Assembly (NCBI GenBank): GCA_963693305.1
Contig: OY855906.1
Span: 23,602,789 to 23,666,788 of the forward strand
Length of the DNA: 64,000 nucleotides
Direction of reading: 5' to 3'
DNA from: Meandrina meandrites
Taxonomy: Eukaryota; Cnidaria; Anthozoa; Scleractinia; Meandrinidae
Made by a program: the position numbers and the translations under genes. Shown here one piece after another: positions 1-12,299 of this stretch; the first letter of the stretch is position 1, and each line of letters starts with the position of its first letter. The notes beneath the pieces were generated by a model. The model was not told where the DNA came from and did no database searches. It saw only the letters and a program-made list of their open reading frames with translations.

Positions 1-331
1 GTGCTTCAATTCTGTATCAAGGGAGGGGTAGCAGAGTGTTTTGATTGTTGCAGTGACAAATGTATATAGTTTATTTCAAATCCTTGGGATGTGCAAGCAA
101 AGTAAAGCTGCCCGCTTTATTGGGAATTGAAGTCGTATTTGCTGATCAATGAAGAATGCTACATTATATTTGCCATCTACGAAGAATAGATACTTTTGTT
201 CAAGAAATTCTGTTCCATGCTTTCAGGAGGCTTGTTTAGAGATCACAATTTGCATTAGGTTCCAAAGCGTTTGACTCTCTGAATTGTTGGCAAAGCAAAT
301 TTGTCATTGAAATAGAGCAAAGAGCAAAAAG
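1..331. repeat. Duplicated intergenic segment, left part
   Basis: Bases 215-331 match 56571-56690 closely, starting at CCATGCTTTCAGGAGG in both. No gene is visible. At 56.6 kb this segment continues directly into sequence that here begins only at about 1809, so the two loci differ by a ~1.48-kb block. Bases 1-214 show nothing recognisable. Confidence 0.6.
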
Positions 332-1808
332 AACAAGAAGATGCAAGCATCTTAAAACCGCGCTTTTTAAATTAACTCCATGTTTGCTAATTAACAGGTT
401 TCTTACTCAGAAAAGTCACGGTTAAATTAAATTTGTTTTGTACTAAGAGTAAAGGCCCAGCAAAGTAGTCACACGAGTCACACAATCCAATATATTGCAC
501 CATCGCCCATAGCCGTTGTGAAATTTATGACGTAATGTTCTTTATCTGGAACTTCGCTTGGGACATGTATGGGCATGTATTAAACATTCCGCTATATGAA
601 CGCTATTAATTACAGCTAGTTTCTTTACGTTTAAGTCACGATTAAATATAATTGGTTTATACCGTGAGTTAGGCCGTAAGAAGGTAGTCACGCGAGTCTC
701 ACATTTCAGGCTTTGCATTGTTCACGGCTATCTTTAGTACGGAAGTGTACGACGGTAATTTCCCTACCAATGATGTAATCCATGCAAGTGCCTGGTGCTA
801 ACCTAGGCACAATTTCTTTCCTTCAGATCTCTGAACTTGCTTTGATGAAAAAGTCAAAGAATTCACTTCAATTGCCTTAACCCACGAGAAATACTTGCAA
901 AATTTCCAACTTATTAATGACCATCACTTCTGGCGAAATAAGCTTGCAAAATAAGCAGCATATTTTTTGTCATGTCACGAAAGTGAAAGCTGCAACGACA
1001 GCGCATTCTGTTGCTGATATAATACCGTTTTTTAGTGTATTCAATATTCGCGTCAAATCCAATGCTTCGATAAAACCAAAAGAAAATATATATTACACAC
1101 AATAAAAAAATATATCCCCAGCATTTTCCTTACATTCATACGCGTGTTTCAATTTGTTTGTTCTATGAGTGAAGGACTAGCAAAGTAGTCACGCGAGTCA
1201 CACACTCCGAGGTTTATGTTATCCCCGGCTATCTTTAGCTTGGTGTTTTTTTCCCCAAAAATGACGTAACCCCTGCACGTTCAGGCACGCTCGATTTTTT
1301 ACCTTTGCAAATATTTAATTTTCCTTAAAATCTCTGAACTCGCTTCGATGAAACAGCCAAAGGATCCACTTCAATTGCCTAAACCCACAAGAAACACTTG
1401 CAAAATTGAAAATAAATTAATGACCGTCGCTTCTGGCGAAATAAACTTGCAGAAACACAATCTTACTTGTCACGTAGCGAAAGTGAAAGCTGCAACGTCA
1501 GCGCATTCCGTGGCTGATGTCATACCTTATTTTTAGTGAATTCAATATTCCCTTTGAATCCAACGTTTCGAAAAAACCCAAAGAAAAATATATATCATTC
1601 ACAACAAAGAAAACATTATCCGTAACATTTCCCGTACATCATTGTTCCAACAGCTTTTGGTGAATAAGCATCCCAGGTTGCGTGATTCAGTCCCGATCGT
1701 GATTTGGCCGAGGGGAGGTTTGGGTCTGGTCACCGACAAAAAAACGAAAAAATCCCGTGAAGAGCAAGAACTGCGCTCGGCCCATGGCCGCGCGGTTAAC
1801 AAACAGTG
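332..1808. repeat. 1.48-kb block present here, absent from the 56.6-kb copy
   Basis: The block separates two pieces that are adjacent at 56571-56760. Its ends carry a short imperfect inverted motif: TTAAAACCGCGC near 350 and GCGCGGTTAACAAA near 1795. The interior is mostly the ~500-bp tandem repeat. I infer a non-autonomous insertion here, or a deletion at the other copy. No transposase was seen and no clean target duplication could be proved. Confidence 0.45.
636..1640. repeat. ~500-bp tandem repeat, two full copies
   Basis: Two diverged copies (about 636-1140 and 1141-1640) share, in order, AGTAGTCACGCGAGTC, a CTCTGAACT block, CACTTCAATTGCC, TCTGGCGAAATAA, GTGAAAGCTGCAACG and GCGCATTC. A partial third copy of the first ~80 bases lies at about 415-490. 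The short open frames in the two copies are related to each other, but each is only ~60 codons and interrupted, so I read this as a satellite-like repeat and not as genes. Confidence 0.7.
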
Positions 1809-2140
1809 ATATCCATCAAAGCAATTTATGTAATAGTATTTGGTATCTGACGCTATCTGTATTTAAGGGAATTGTTGTTAGCACTATTTCCGATTTCATG
1901 AGTTGTATTGTTAAAAAATTTCAAGGTTACTACGAACTAATAAATATTCATTGATTAAAATTCAGTGAAGACTAATTAAAATTCAAGTTTCTTGATCAGT
2001 GTCAGTTGATCAGTTTTTGAACTCATCAAATGTGTCTTGATCGGTATGTTCATTGGGTTTCAACATACAGTCTTGCACCTGACCGAATTGATGCAAGCTG
2101 ATTGGGTCATCAACTAATGAATTATTAATGAGTTTGAGAA
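1809..2140. repeat. Duplicated segment, right part
   Basis: From 1809 the sequence again follows the 56.6-kb copy (about 56692 onward), sharing AATTTATGTAATAGTATTT and TCTGACGCTATCTG. ATTAATGAGTTTGAGAA near 2125 recurs near 56928. No coding potential is seen. Confidence 0.5.
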
Positions 2141-2295
2141 ACATGCAGATGTAACACGATTTGTTTGCATACATGTAGACAAGAATTGTATTATACAAAA
2201 TGGTAAATAGACAAAATAATTCGCTGACCCTACCCCAATGGAAACACTTTTGTCACAGGTGATCATGTGACCAGCCTCATCTACGGTCTCTCTCC

Positions 2296-2478
2296 TTGAT
2301 GACAAGGAAGGAAGAGGAGAGAGGGCCTGGGAATGGAGAGGGCCTGGAATGTTCTAATTCTGAACTTTCAGAATTTGACAAAATTGATGTTGAATCACTG
2401 AACAATGGAATCATGCCTTGGCAATTTGAGCCCATCTTCGAGGTGAACGATTGCATTTGGAGAGCAAGGAAAGAGTAG
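2296..2478 (+). other. Possible exon or pseudo-exon, 60 codons, unrecognised
   Basis: A short open frame begins at an ATG in GATGACAAGG and encodes an acidic, serine-rich peptide containing LNNGIMPWQFEP. It loosely resembles the N-terminal (P/I)-Y/W-x-FEP segment of multi-copy cnidarian proteins with P2X7-like cysteine-rich ends. The frame closes at TAG with no clear splice donor at its end, so it may be a decayed copy. The assignment is weak and rests on a short motif only. Confidence 0.2.
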
Positions 2479-2714
2479 ATAGTTTGCCATGATCGTCGAA
2501 GCGATAAGCTTACAGATTGGTGAGTTTTCTACACTACTTACGGCAAGGTTGTTTGATACAGTTGAATGATTACAAATTAAAAAAATGCTGTATCTTTGCA
2601 TCCCTGTGTGGTGAAGTGTTAGATAAGTGAAACAAGTACTTCATTTTACACCTGGGAAATTGCAAAAACAGTTTCCTACCAATATATGTCGTATCTATGA
2701 TTGCCTCATTGCCT

Positions 2715-2747
2715 CAATCATCAGGCGACTCCGTCGCCTGATGATTG
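2715..2747. repeat. Perfect 15-bp hairpin
   Basis: CAATCATCAGGCGAC at 2715-2729 is followed by loop TCC and its exact reverse complement at 2733-2747. The right arm and what follows (TGATGATTGCCTCGC, then the start of a TA run) recur near 4205-4255 beside another TA run. Confidence 0.85.
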
Positions 2748-2778
2748 CCTCGCATGAGGCATGAAACTCGGAGTAGCG

Positions 2779-2880
<102 letters not shown>

Positions 2881-3169
2881 ACACTGATTTAACAAAAGGT
2901 GCCTTATGAAAAATAAGCAAATGTATGAAATTTCACTTATTTTATTTTAGTCATTTTTTTTTGGGGGGGGGGGAATTGATGATTATTTCGCTAACTTCGC
3001 AAGAGATATTAGCCTAAATGCTGTAGTGATGTCAAAGATGTCAAATTTTGCTATTTTTGGTGTTTCTAGCACCCCCCCCCCCCCCCACCTGCCTGTTTAC
3101 CCCAGTCTCTCTAGCGTTCACCGAACCCGTTTCTTTTTTAAATTCTAGTTGCGCGCGCTAGGTCGTAGA

Positions 3170-4000
3170 AGACGGAGGCTAATCTAGCTTTCTATATTGC
3201 TGTCTAAGGGAAGTTTGCTGGAGGACATCATTAAGTCCAATGAAGGTGGAAGTATTCCGATTTTCAAGTTATGGGTCGGCTATTATCGTACCTTAAACAA
3301 AGCTTTAGCGGGTTGGAATGAACTCGGTACGTTGTGCGAGGTACAGATAATGGATTGCTTGCTTTAGACAGCAAAGATCTTTAGCCACATTAATTAGGAC
3401 TCGGAGATAGACTTTAGGGCTGATTTGAAGACGTTCATAACGATATTTGGCTGGAACTTTACTGTGGCTAGAGACTTAAAAAAATCCTGCGATAATGTTC
3501 GGAAGCGGTCTTTCCATTTCAAAAATTTTTTGTTACATCCGGGATATTGCTTAAGACGAGAGCAAGATGGTCGAGGAAGCTGCTTTGAGTGACTTCAAGC
3601 CTTTATGTGAGTAGAACTTGTTCGTTTAACGATTTTTTTGCCGTTCGGTTTAGCTAGCGATCAGAGCTTGCTGTGATTTGTTAGTGAGAAGCAATTTGAT
3701 TTGCGTGGTTTTCCGGTCGCGAATTGACATGAACCATATGCTACATGTGTCACTTATAAGTCATTTATTATTTGTTCCTTTTAGTTTAAAATTCCTTCAA
3801 AATGAAGCGATCGTCGATGTAACACGCTTTCTCTCAGTGCATTTGAGCCCATGCATAGATTTTGAAGGCCTCGGATTACCGCTCGCGCTGGATCTTTGTA
3901 TGTTTATTTTCGTAGGTCCCATTTTAAGTTGTGAACACTGTTAATTAAATTGGTATAATTCATGATTTTACGAGTATGTTGCAGATACAGTCTTGTTTCT
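3170..4000 (+). repeat. Old diverged copy of the 4.4-8.9 kb array unit
   Basis: Read on the plus strand, this block follows the minus strand of the array units: a TAGCTTTCTATA box, GGCATCATTAAGT-like sequence, GACAGCAAA, CGATATTTGGCT, ACATCCGGGA, an ATG leader with GTGAGTAGA, and GTGGTTTTCCGGTCG. Divergence is high compared with the near-identical array copies, so this insertion is older and lies in the opposite orientation. The 88-codon frame at 3678-3944 has no recognised relative. Confidence 0.65.
3567..3606 (+). other. Exon-like leader with splice donor (old copy)
   Basis: ATG opens 13 codons (MVEEAALSDFKPL) that end at a good splice donor, T|GTGAGTAGA. The younger array units carry the same layout on the minus strand (41-nt leader, MSNNRAKKSLQAI, then GTGAGTAGA). 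It may be the first coding exon of a transposon or of a gene captured by it. No downstream acceptor or protein domain was identified. Confidence 0.3.
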
Positions 4001-4138
4001 CCAAAAAGACATAGATTAGAGTAATTTTCGTTCAATTGAGCTAAGATTCGCCCTCCTTTAAACTTCCCTATCAAAACAATGTATCAGAACTGAAGTGCTA
4101 TGTCAAATTCCTTTAGCCACCTTCTTATAACTCAATGT

Positions 4139-4140
<2 letters not shown>

Positions 4141-4202
<62 letters not shown>
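4141..4202. repeat. (TA)n microsatellite
   Basis: A TA run followed by GTTGCCTGATGATTGCTTCG, a relative of the sequence beside the 2781-2878 run, so the TA tracts sit at the edge of a dispersed repeat. Confidence 0.95.
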
Positions 4203-4206
<4 letters not shown>

Positions 4207-4357
4207 GCCTGATGATTGCTTCGCAAGAAGCATGAAGCTCTGAGTAGCAATAAATGTCTTCGACCAAATAATCCAACTCTGCAAATCTGCATATTGCTCT
4301 AGTTTATCTATTGAGCACTTTAATAGCTGATGAAGTCTTCAATTCATTATCTTTTTA

Positions 4358-4461
<104 letters not shown>

Positions 4462-4961
4462 CTGGATTTGCAAAAACAAGGCTCCAGAAATTTCACGGAC
4501 ACTGATAGTTTTGATACTAGCCCTGAATAGAGAGCTTTCCACAAAGCATAATTGCAGCTCGGATGAATGTAAAAGCCACTCCTTTTGCCTTTTGTGGCCA
4601 AAAATGCTAACTTCAGGGTATTTTGCCCGAATCATGAACTATACTATTTAATTAAGAGTGTAAAAACATTCGGCCGAGAGCTTTTCTTTAGCTTTCTAAA
4701 GGCATTGACTTCTCAAATAAACTGAACTTTAGCGTCCTACATCAACGTTTGATTCAATTTCAAGCAAACCAGGCAATATATCAGATATATCTGAGTAAAG
4801 CGAAACGCTGGTGTGTGTTGTTTATGTCAATAATCAGCTCATTGTCGACCGGAAAACCACGCGATAACATTCCCCTCAACTAGCGAATCAAAAAGAACTC
4901 TGACTGTTAGCTAAGCGGAGAACGCCTAAAATTGAAAATAGAAGGAAAAAGGTCTACTCAC

Positions 4962-5002
4962 ATAATGGCTTGAAGTGATTTCTTGGCCCTGTTGTTCGAC
5001 AT
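4962..5002 (-). other. Exon-like leader, array unit 1
   Basis: On the minus strand an ATG opens MSNNRAKKSLQAI and runs into the donor AT|GTGAGTAGAC (donor at 4956-4961). The same 41 nt recur at 6559-6599 and 8146-8186. See also the diverged plus-strand version at 3567-3606. Confidence 0.35.
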
Positions 5003-6558
5003 GATTCTTCTCACAAATAACAATGTCCCGGATGTATTTCAATTTAATGAAGCGGGAAATACCCGTCCCCAACATACAACAGAGAAAAAAACTAACACTC
5101 TAGGCACGCTCAAATTCAAGCCAAATATCGCCACCACCGATTAGAAATGTGCCCTAACTACTGCTTCCGAGCCCTAATTCATGTGCCTAGAGCCTTTTGC
5201 TGTCTAAAAGAGGCACCACGTTATCGTTACGTCCAACCGCTCCGAGTCTTTAAGTCGACCCACTTAAGTCGGAAGTAGGATAACAGACGACGCAAACTTG
5301 CAAATCGTTGGACTTTCACCTTCACTAGACTTAATGATGCCTTCAGGCAAACCTCCTTTAGTCAGCAAGTTATAGAAAGCTAACTCAATCAGCTTACTGA
5401 TACTAGTCTGTCCGAAAATAAAATTGAAACGTGTGTACACAGCGCATCAGAGACTGGGACTCTACTAACCCCCACCCACCCCACACAACTGTACCTGAGG
5501 ATGCGAAGGGGGGGGGGGGATGGGAGATTGAGAGAAAACACATATCCACAGAGAACTTCTATGCTTTTCCTACTAGGCACGCTACATAAGTTCTTTTTTT
5601 TTTTTTTTTTTTTTTTTAAGCCGAACTGCATAAAGAAAGTAATTCTTTCTGGAGCCTTATTTTTGCAAATCCAATTAGATATAGTACATAAATATGCTTA
5701 TGCTTTACTGAAAGTGCTGTTTGCCTCATTTAAACCACAAACCAGCTACGCCGTGTATGTTAAAGTCATTAAAACTGTTCAGAGAGAGTTTCAAGGCCAA
5801 ATGAAAGGTCAAATAGATTATTTGGTTTGCAGCAAAAATTTTTAGAAGGCTCAACCTCTAAGATTTTATCCAAAATAGACTCAATATGACTTTCTTGAAG
5901 ACTAGATTGGCCGCTCATTGCAAAGAGGGCATTTAAACCAGACAAACGAGGCAGTCAGCTTTAAATTTCGGCTAAAATTGGCATTTACCGATTATATGGG
6001 TGAAATATCTAACTGGATTTGCAAAAACAAGGCTCCAGAAATTTCACGGACACTGATAGTTTTGATACTAGCCCTGAATAGAGAGGTTTCCACAAAGCAT
6101 AATTGCAGCTCGGATGAATGTAAAAGCCACTCCTTTTGCCTTTTGTGGCCAAAAATACTAACTTCAGGGTATTTTGCCCGAATCATGAACTATACTATTT
6201 AATTAAGAGTGTTAACAACATGACATATCAGTCTAATTTGACACCAAGATAAACGTGTAAAAACATTCGGCCGAGAGCTTGTCTTTAGCTTTCTAAAGGC
6301 ATTGACTTCTCAAATAAACTGAACTTTAGCGTCCTACATCGACGTTTGATTCAATTTCAAGCAAACCAGGCAATATATCAGATATATCTGAGTAAAGCGA
6401 AACGCTGGCATGTGTTGTTTATGTCAATTATCGGCTCATTGTCGACCGGAAAACCACGCGATAACTTTCCCCTCCACTAGCGAATCAAAAAGAACTCTGA
6501 CTGTTAGCTAAGCGGAGAACGCCTAAAACTGAAAATAGAAGGGAAAAGGTCTACTCAC

Positions 6559-6599
6559 ATAATCGCTTGAAGTGATTTCTTGGCCCTGTTGTTCGACAT
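6559..6599 (-). other. Exon-like leader, array unit 2
   Basis: Same 41-nt leader and GTGAGT donor as unit 1, with one visible change (GCG for GCC, silent). Confidence 0.35.
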
Positions 6600-8145
6600 G
6601 ATTCTTCTCACAAATAACAATGTCCCGGATGTATTTCAATTTAATGACGCGGGAAATACCCGTCCCCAACATACAACAGAGAAAAAAACTAACACTCTAG
6701 GCACGCTCAAATTCAAGCCAAATATCGCCACCATCGATTAGAAATCTGCCCTAACTACTGCTTCCGAGCCCTAATTCATGTGCCTAGAGCCTTTTGCTGT
6801 CTAAAAGAGGCACCACGTTATCGTTACGTCCAAGTGCTCCGAGTCTTTAAGTCGACCCACTTAAGTCGGAAGTAGGATAACAGACGACGCAAACTTGCAA
6901 ATCGTTGGACTTTCACCTTCACTAGACTTAATGATGCCTTCAGGCAAACCTCCTTTAGTCAGCAAGTTATAGAAAGCTAACTCGATCAGCTTACTGATAC
7001 TAGTCTGTCCGAAAATAAAATTGAAACATGTGTACACAGCGCATCAGAGACTGGGACTCTACTAACCCCCACCCACCCCACACAACTGTACCTGAGGATG
7101 CGAAGGGGAGGGGGGGGGGGAAGATGGGAGATTGAGAGAAAACACATATCCACAGAGAACTTGTATGCTTTTCCTACTAGGCACGCTACATAAGTTCTTT
7201 TTTTTTTTTTAAGCCGAACTGCATAAAGAAAGTAATACTTTCTGGAGCCTTGTTTTTGCAAATCCAGTTAGATATAGTACATAAATCTGCTTATGCTTTA
7301 CTGAGAGTGCTGTTTGCCTCATTTAAACCACAAACCAGCTACGCCGTGTATGTTAAAGTCATTAAAACTGTTCAGAGAGAGTTTCAAGGCCAAATGAAAG
7401 GTCAAATAGATTATTTGGTTTGCAGGAAAAACTTTTAGAAGGCTCAACCTCTAAGATTTTATCCAAAATAGACTCAATATGACTTTCTTGAAGACTAGAT
7501 TGGCCGCTCATTGCAAAGAGGGCATTTAAACCAGACAAACGAGGCAGTCAGCTTTAAATTTCGGCCAAAATTGGCATTTACCGATTATATGGGTGAAATA
7601 TCTAACTGGATTTGCAAAAACAAGGCTCCAGAAATTTCATGGACACTGATAGTTTTGATACTAGCCCTGAATAGAGAGCTTTCCACAAAGCATAATTGTA
7701 GCTCGGATGAATGTAAAAGCCACTCCTTTTGCCTTTTGTGGCCAAAAATACTAACTTCAGGGTATTTTGCCCGAATCATGAACTATACTATTTAATTAAG
7801 AGTGTTAACAACATGACATATCAGTCTAATTTGACACCAAGATAAACGTGTAAAAACATTCGGCCGAGAGCTTGTCTTTAGCTTTCTAAAGGCATTGACT
7901 TCTCAAATAAACTGAACTTTAGCGTCCTACATCGACGTTTGATTCAATTGCAAGCAAACCAGGCAATATATCAGATATATCTGAGTAAAGCGAAACGCTG
8001 GTTGTTTATGTCAATTATCGGCTCATTGTCGACCGGAAAACCACGCGATAACTTTCCCCTCCACTAGCGAATCAAAAAGAACTCTGACTGTTAGCTAAGC
8101 GGAGAACGCCTAAAATTGAAAATAGAAGGGAAAAGGTCTACTCAC

Positions 8146-8186
8146 ATAATCGCTTGAAGTGATTTCTTGGCCCTGTTGTTCGACAT
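8146..8186 (-). other. Exon-like leader, array unit 3
   Basis: Same leader and donor as unit 2. It matches unit 2 more closely than unit 1, in line with stepwise tandem duplication. Confidence 0.35.
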
Positions 8187-8881
8187 GATTCTTCTCACAA
8201 ATAACAATGTCCCGGATGTATTTCAATTTAATGACGCGGGAAATACCCGTCCCCAACATACAACAGAGAAAAAAACTAACACTCTAGGCATGCTCAAATT
8301 CAAGCCAAATATCGCCACCATCGATTAGAAATCTGCCCTAACTACTGCTTCCGAGCCCTAATTCATGTGCCTAGAGCCTTTTGCTGTCTAAAAGAGGCAC
8401 CACGTTATCGTTACGTCCAACCGCTCCGAGTCTTAAAGTCGACCTGCTTAAGTCGGAAGTAGGATAACAGACGACGCAAACTTGCAAATCGTTGGACTTT
8501 CACCTTCACTAGACTTAATGATGCCTTCAGGCAAACCTCCTTTAGACAGCAAGTTATAGAAAGCTAACTCCATCAGCTTACTGATACTAGTCTGTCCGAA
8601 AATAAAATTCAAATGTGTGTACACAGCACATCAGAGACTGGGACTTAACAAACCCCCACCCACCCCACACAACTGTACCTGAGGATGCGAAGGGGGGGGG
8701 GGGGGGGAAGATGGGAGATTGAGAGAAAACACATATCCACAGAGAACTTGTATGCTTTTCCTACTAGGCACGCTACATAAGTTCTTTTTTTTTTTTTTTT
8801 TCTTTAAGCCGAACTGCATAAAGAAAGTAATACTTTCTGGAGCCTTGTTGTTGCAAATCCAGTTAGATATATATATATATA

Positions 8882-11104
8882 TTTACTTTATACCATGTCA
8901 ATCACACTCCCAGTGTTAGTACAAGAGAATCTATAAAGAACCACAGTAGAGTACAGAAATTGCCTCAAACATACTCATGAGTGAATAAATGAACAAAATT
9001 TGAAAAAAACAATTCGAGCCGCTGAAAACTTGATCGATAAAACCTGCACGATACCCACACAGAGCACGCAAATGGCCACAAACGGCTTAATTAATAGTGT
9101 ACACTTTGCTATTGGGACGGTTGGCACATTTGTGATTTTACCTTGTGTAAACATGAAAATTTGCTTGATTCATAAGCTCATGTTTACGGTAGCATTACCA
9201 CAAAAAGGAAATCAGTCCTTTTTTCTTGAAACAATTAGGGATTAATTGTGCTCTTAAACAGATCGGATGTTTTCCAATTTTACTCGTGGGAACTACTAAC
9301 ACTTAAGTCGAAAGTTCAATCAATTCTTTTCCAGACAGACCCTTTTTCTACATGAATTGTGACAATTTCAAGGAGATAATAGAAATTAGGCCTAAAAGTC
9401 TGATAATATTTATATACTTTTGATTGGCTTAAAAATGATTAGCAGTGCAAAAGTTTCAAACAAACATTAATTCAACAAATATCTACAATCTTGGACAAAA
9501 CTAGTTGAAACATACGAATTTCCCGCATTTTTCACAAATGTCCTGACTTGCAAGCGGGTTAAAATATCTTATCCCCCTCACCCCCTACTCAATGTTGTTT
9601 CCTGAGGTTTGCGGTTCGACAGGCTTTGTTTTAAAAACACTTAAGTATTAACAACATTGAAATGGGGGGAATGGGGTTGCAAAACTGAACTGTGTTGGCT
9701 AAATAAGTGGAAATTTGCTAAGTGTTTCAACAGTTTTGTCCAAGATTGAGGCAACTGCCTGAGGTAAGTGCAGTCAGTTTATAGTAGCTTAATTACTAAG
9801 TCTAGTTAGCCAGTTTTTGCTGATCCACCAGCCAAGGTGTTCGTGCTAAAACTGGCAAATGACAGGCAAAGAAATACAGGGCTGTAGGTACAATTTTGCA
9901 TGGGTAGGTGCGAGCGCCGGAAGCATGAGCATTTAGGGGGGTCTGGGGGTGTCGTCCCTTGGGAGATTTGAAAAATCATTTTAACCATCATTCTTTCATC
10001 ATTGGCCTTCTACCAGACTTCTTTAATTTCCAGTGGAAGAATTTCTGAGAAAACGTAAACGAGGCAACAACTACTTACCATGGAGAAGCAAAGGGTAGAA
10101 AGGGGAAATTTTCCTCTGAGTTTTTCACTAAAATTTTGAAGCGTTTTGGTGCACATTTCAAGCTCCATCAATCTAATCACGCTAGTTTAGGTATCGTTGA
10201 AAAGGTCTTCTTCTGCTTCACAATTTGAGCATAGATTTCGCCTTTTCTGGGTAAAAGTTGATGACGTCACAAGCGGAACAAATGCCTGGATCCTTTACAG
10301 CCGGTTTAGGGCGGTTCAGGGGTCGATGGGTTAAGGTGACAACTTCACGGTTCTGCGCATGTGCAAGCTATTACCTGGCCTACTGAATTCCATTGTCAAT
10401 GAACCAATTGAATGCGAGGAAATAACTCGTGCTTGTGTCCAGAATAAATTGTATGGGCCAACAATAAATTCGATGTTCAACACTAAGTTTGACATTTTCT
10501 GTGTAAGTCTGTCAACATTTTCAGTGAAATTTGTGCTTCACTGTTTCTTGTATTACAATGATAGCCTGTGCATACTTACACAAGTGCATAATATTTATTT
10601 TAGCTCGAGTTTTCTGTGATACATGTGGATTAGCAAAGTGAATAAGGTACTTAAAGCATCAGAGTCGGAGCAAACAAAAGGAATTCTAATGAGAAATAAC
10701 ATGAATGATCAACGAAATTTTCAAAGGTAAATTTCCCGCAAGAGTCATCTGCACGCTTCCGACTGTTTCTTAAACAATGCAATCAAATGGGCGAACGTTA
10801 TAACCTGTACATGCGTGGAGCCGTGAAACAGTCCCTTTAAGCACAATTTATGCAGCTGTAGTTTCAGGCTATTTTAAGTTGTTATGTTTCAGGCACATGT
10901 TAAAATAACAAAACAAAATAGGAACTGGCATAATTTCTGCAGTGTATAGACAGTAATTGTTACTTCTGATTTGAAGTTCCCCCCTGCCCCCCCCCCCCCC
11001 CCCCTCCGCAAAGTCATAAATGATAAAAACTTGACAACTGCAGAGTACTTTGCCTCACATGATGCAAGTGAAATCATGAGTGCCAAAGGCAGTTTAAAAC
11101 TTAC
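8882..11104. other. Intron or intergenic DNA, no gene recognised
   Basis: No convincing exon was found on either strand. A G-rich dispersed-repeat fragment lies near 9895-9985 and a poly-C tract near 10988-11004. Missing LSG1 exons could still hide here: short exons of a poorly conserved acidic linker would be hard to see by eye. Confidence 0.5.
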
Positions 11105-11189
11105 TCCTACAAGCCTCTCATTCTCTTGCTGTGCAGACCAGAAAGCCACCGGCAATCCAACACTTCTGAAATATTTTGCCCAAGAGTCT
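11105..11189 (-). CDS. LSG1: LSG1 exon with G5-like FWSA motif
   Basis: Acceptor ACACAG precedes and the donor GGA|GTAAGT follows. The first base completes the arginine codon begun in the upstream exon (AG+A), and 28 codons follow: DSWAKYFRSVGLPVAFWSAQ and then QENERLVG. This fits the LSG1 stretch after the NKAD motif, where the family has W-A-x-Y-F and FWSA. It ends in phase 0. The next family segment is a variable acidic linker before the P-loop, which I could not locate. Confidence 0.88.
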
Positions 11190-11760
11190 CTGTGTACAGT
11201 AAACAGGACATTGATCACTTCATTAGAAGTGTGGTCTATAGTCATAATGAATAACTGTTATAATAACAAGTTGGCTAGCAATCAGCTGTCTGTCTGTCTG
11301 TCAAAAAGTATGCTAAATTATGAGGTAATAATTAGAATGTTCTCTTCTGTCTTGATGAACATTTCACCAGATGAACACACTATAAACAGGGAGTCACATG
11401 CACTTTTCTTGACAAATAATTGTCTAACCAAGTGAACAATGTACCTGACTTAACAAAATAATTCACTGCTCAAAAACAGTCTTCCTTCCTGCTACATGTA
11501 TATATGTGATGATTTATTAGACTTGATCACTGCATGTTTTTTTTTAATCTTCAAGGGTTCCAGCTTTGCCTCATTCCCATTTTAAAAGAAACTGGTGAAA
11601 AATGTGTATTAAAAAGTTGAAACTTCACTGGCAATGGTTTACTTATTTACAGGCAGGGACAAAAGTCAGACCGTATCAATTTGGATAGCTGATTTGAATA
11701 TTCAAGAATGAGGAAATACACAATAGTGCTATTCTTATTCAAATCAACGATCTATTTTAC
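11190..11760 (-). other. LSG1: LSG1 intron, 571 bp
   Basis: The shortest intron in view. It starts with GTAAAA at 11760 and ends with ACAG at 11190. It holds no recognised repeat apart from a few copies of CTGT near 11290. Confidence 0.8.
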
Positions 11761-11843
11761 CTTTGCTCTGGAGATAAAAAATCTGCTTTATTTACGAGAA
11801 GTAGATTGCATTTGCTTGGATGAATGTCATTCACATAATTCTC
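11761..11843 (-). CDS. LSG1: LSG1 exon with G4 motif NKAD
   Basis: The acceptor TTTTTTAAG is followed by 27 codons and two bases: ENYVNDIHPSKCNLLLVNKA then DFLSPEQ. NKAD is the G4 guanine-specificity motif, which in this permuted family comes before the P-loop. The donor AAG|GTAAAA splits an arginine codon that the next exon completes. Confidence 0.93.
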
Positions 11844-12079
11844 CTTAAAAAAGAAAGAATATGGTGATTATAAATCATTATACACTGTTTGAGTAATATA
11901 TTGCACGCGCCATGATTGGCCAGTTTGAGTTCATTGTAGCTCCAGAGCGCACACGTTCTACACCACCTGTGTGCTTTATTAAGTTATAATGCATGCGGCT
12001 TACGTTATGAGTTTGAGTGGTGCAATTTCCTGAGCATTAATTTTGTTCAATTTAACCTAGTTGCTCATCAAAACAAACC

Positions 12080-12275
12080 ATTAAGTGTGGTGTCCCCAAG
12101 GTTCTATTTTGGGTCCTTTGTTATTTATATTATGTATAAACGATCTTCCCAATGCATCTTAACCATCACAGCCTCTGCTTCAGTTTTGCAGAGGCCACCA
12201 GTACCTTTTATTCTCACTCAGATCCCAATTGTTTAGAATCTGTACTAAGTGATGAACTATGAAATGTAATATGCT
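12080..12275 (+). pseudogene. LINE reverse transcriptase fragment
   Basis: The plus strand reads PQGSILGPLLFILCINDLP, the conserved B-loop region of non-LTR RT. After a frame change comes FAEATSTFYSHSDPNCLESV, aligned with the catalytic F/YADD region, where the aspartate pair is replaced (AEA). A short, decayed, 5' and 3' truncated L2/CR1-like copy ending where the ~0.6-kb repeat begins (~12300). Confidence 0.75.
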
Positions 12276-12299
12276 CTCGGTCATTATTTTAACAACTAT

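Noticed and set aside
5389..8919. Repeated 60-114-codon frames in the array as a gene family
   Set aside because: They recur because the DNA is duplicated, run into homopolymers, and show no domain or conserved start.
9000..11104. Missing LSG1 exons downstream of 11105
   Set aside because: I looked for the P-loop and acidic linker on the minus strand and found nothing I could support.
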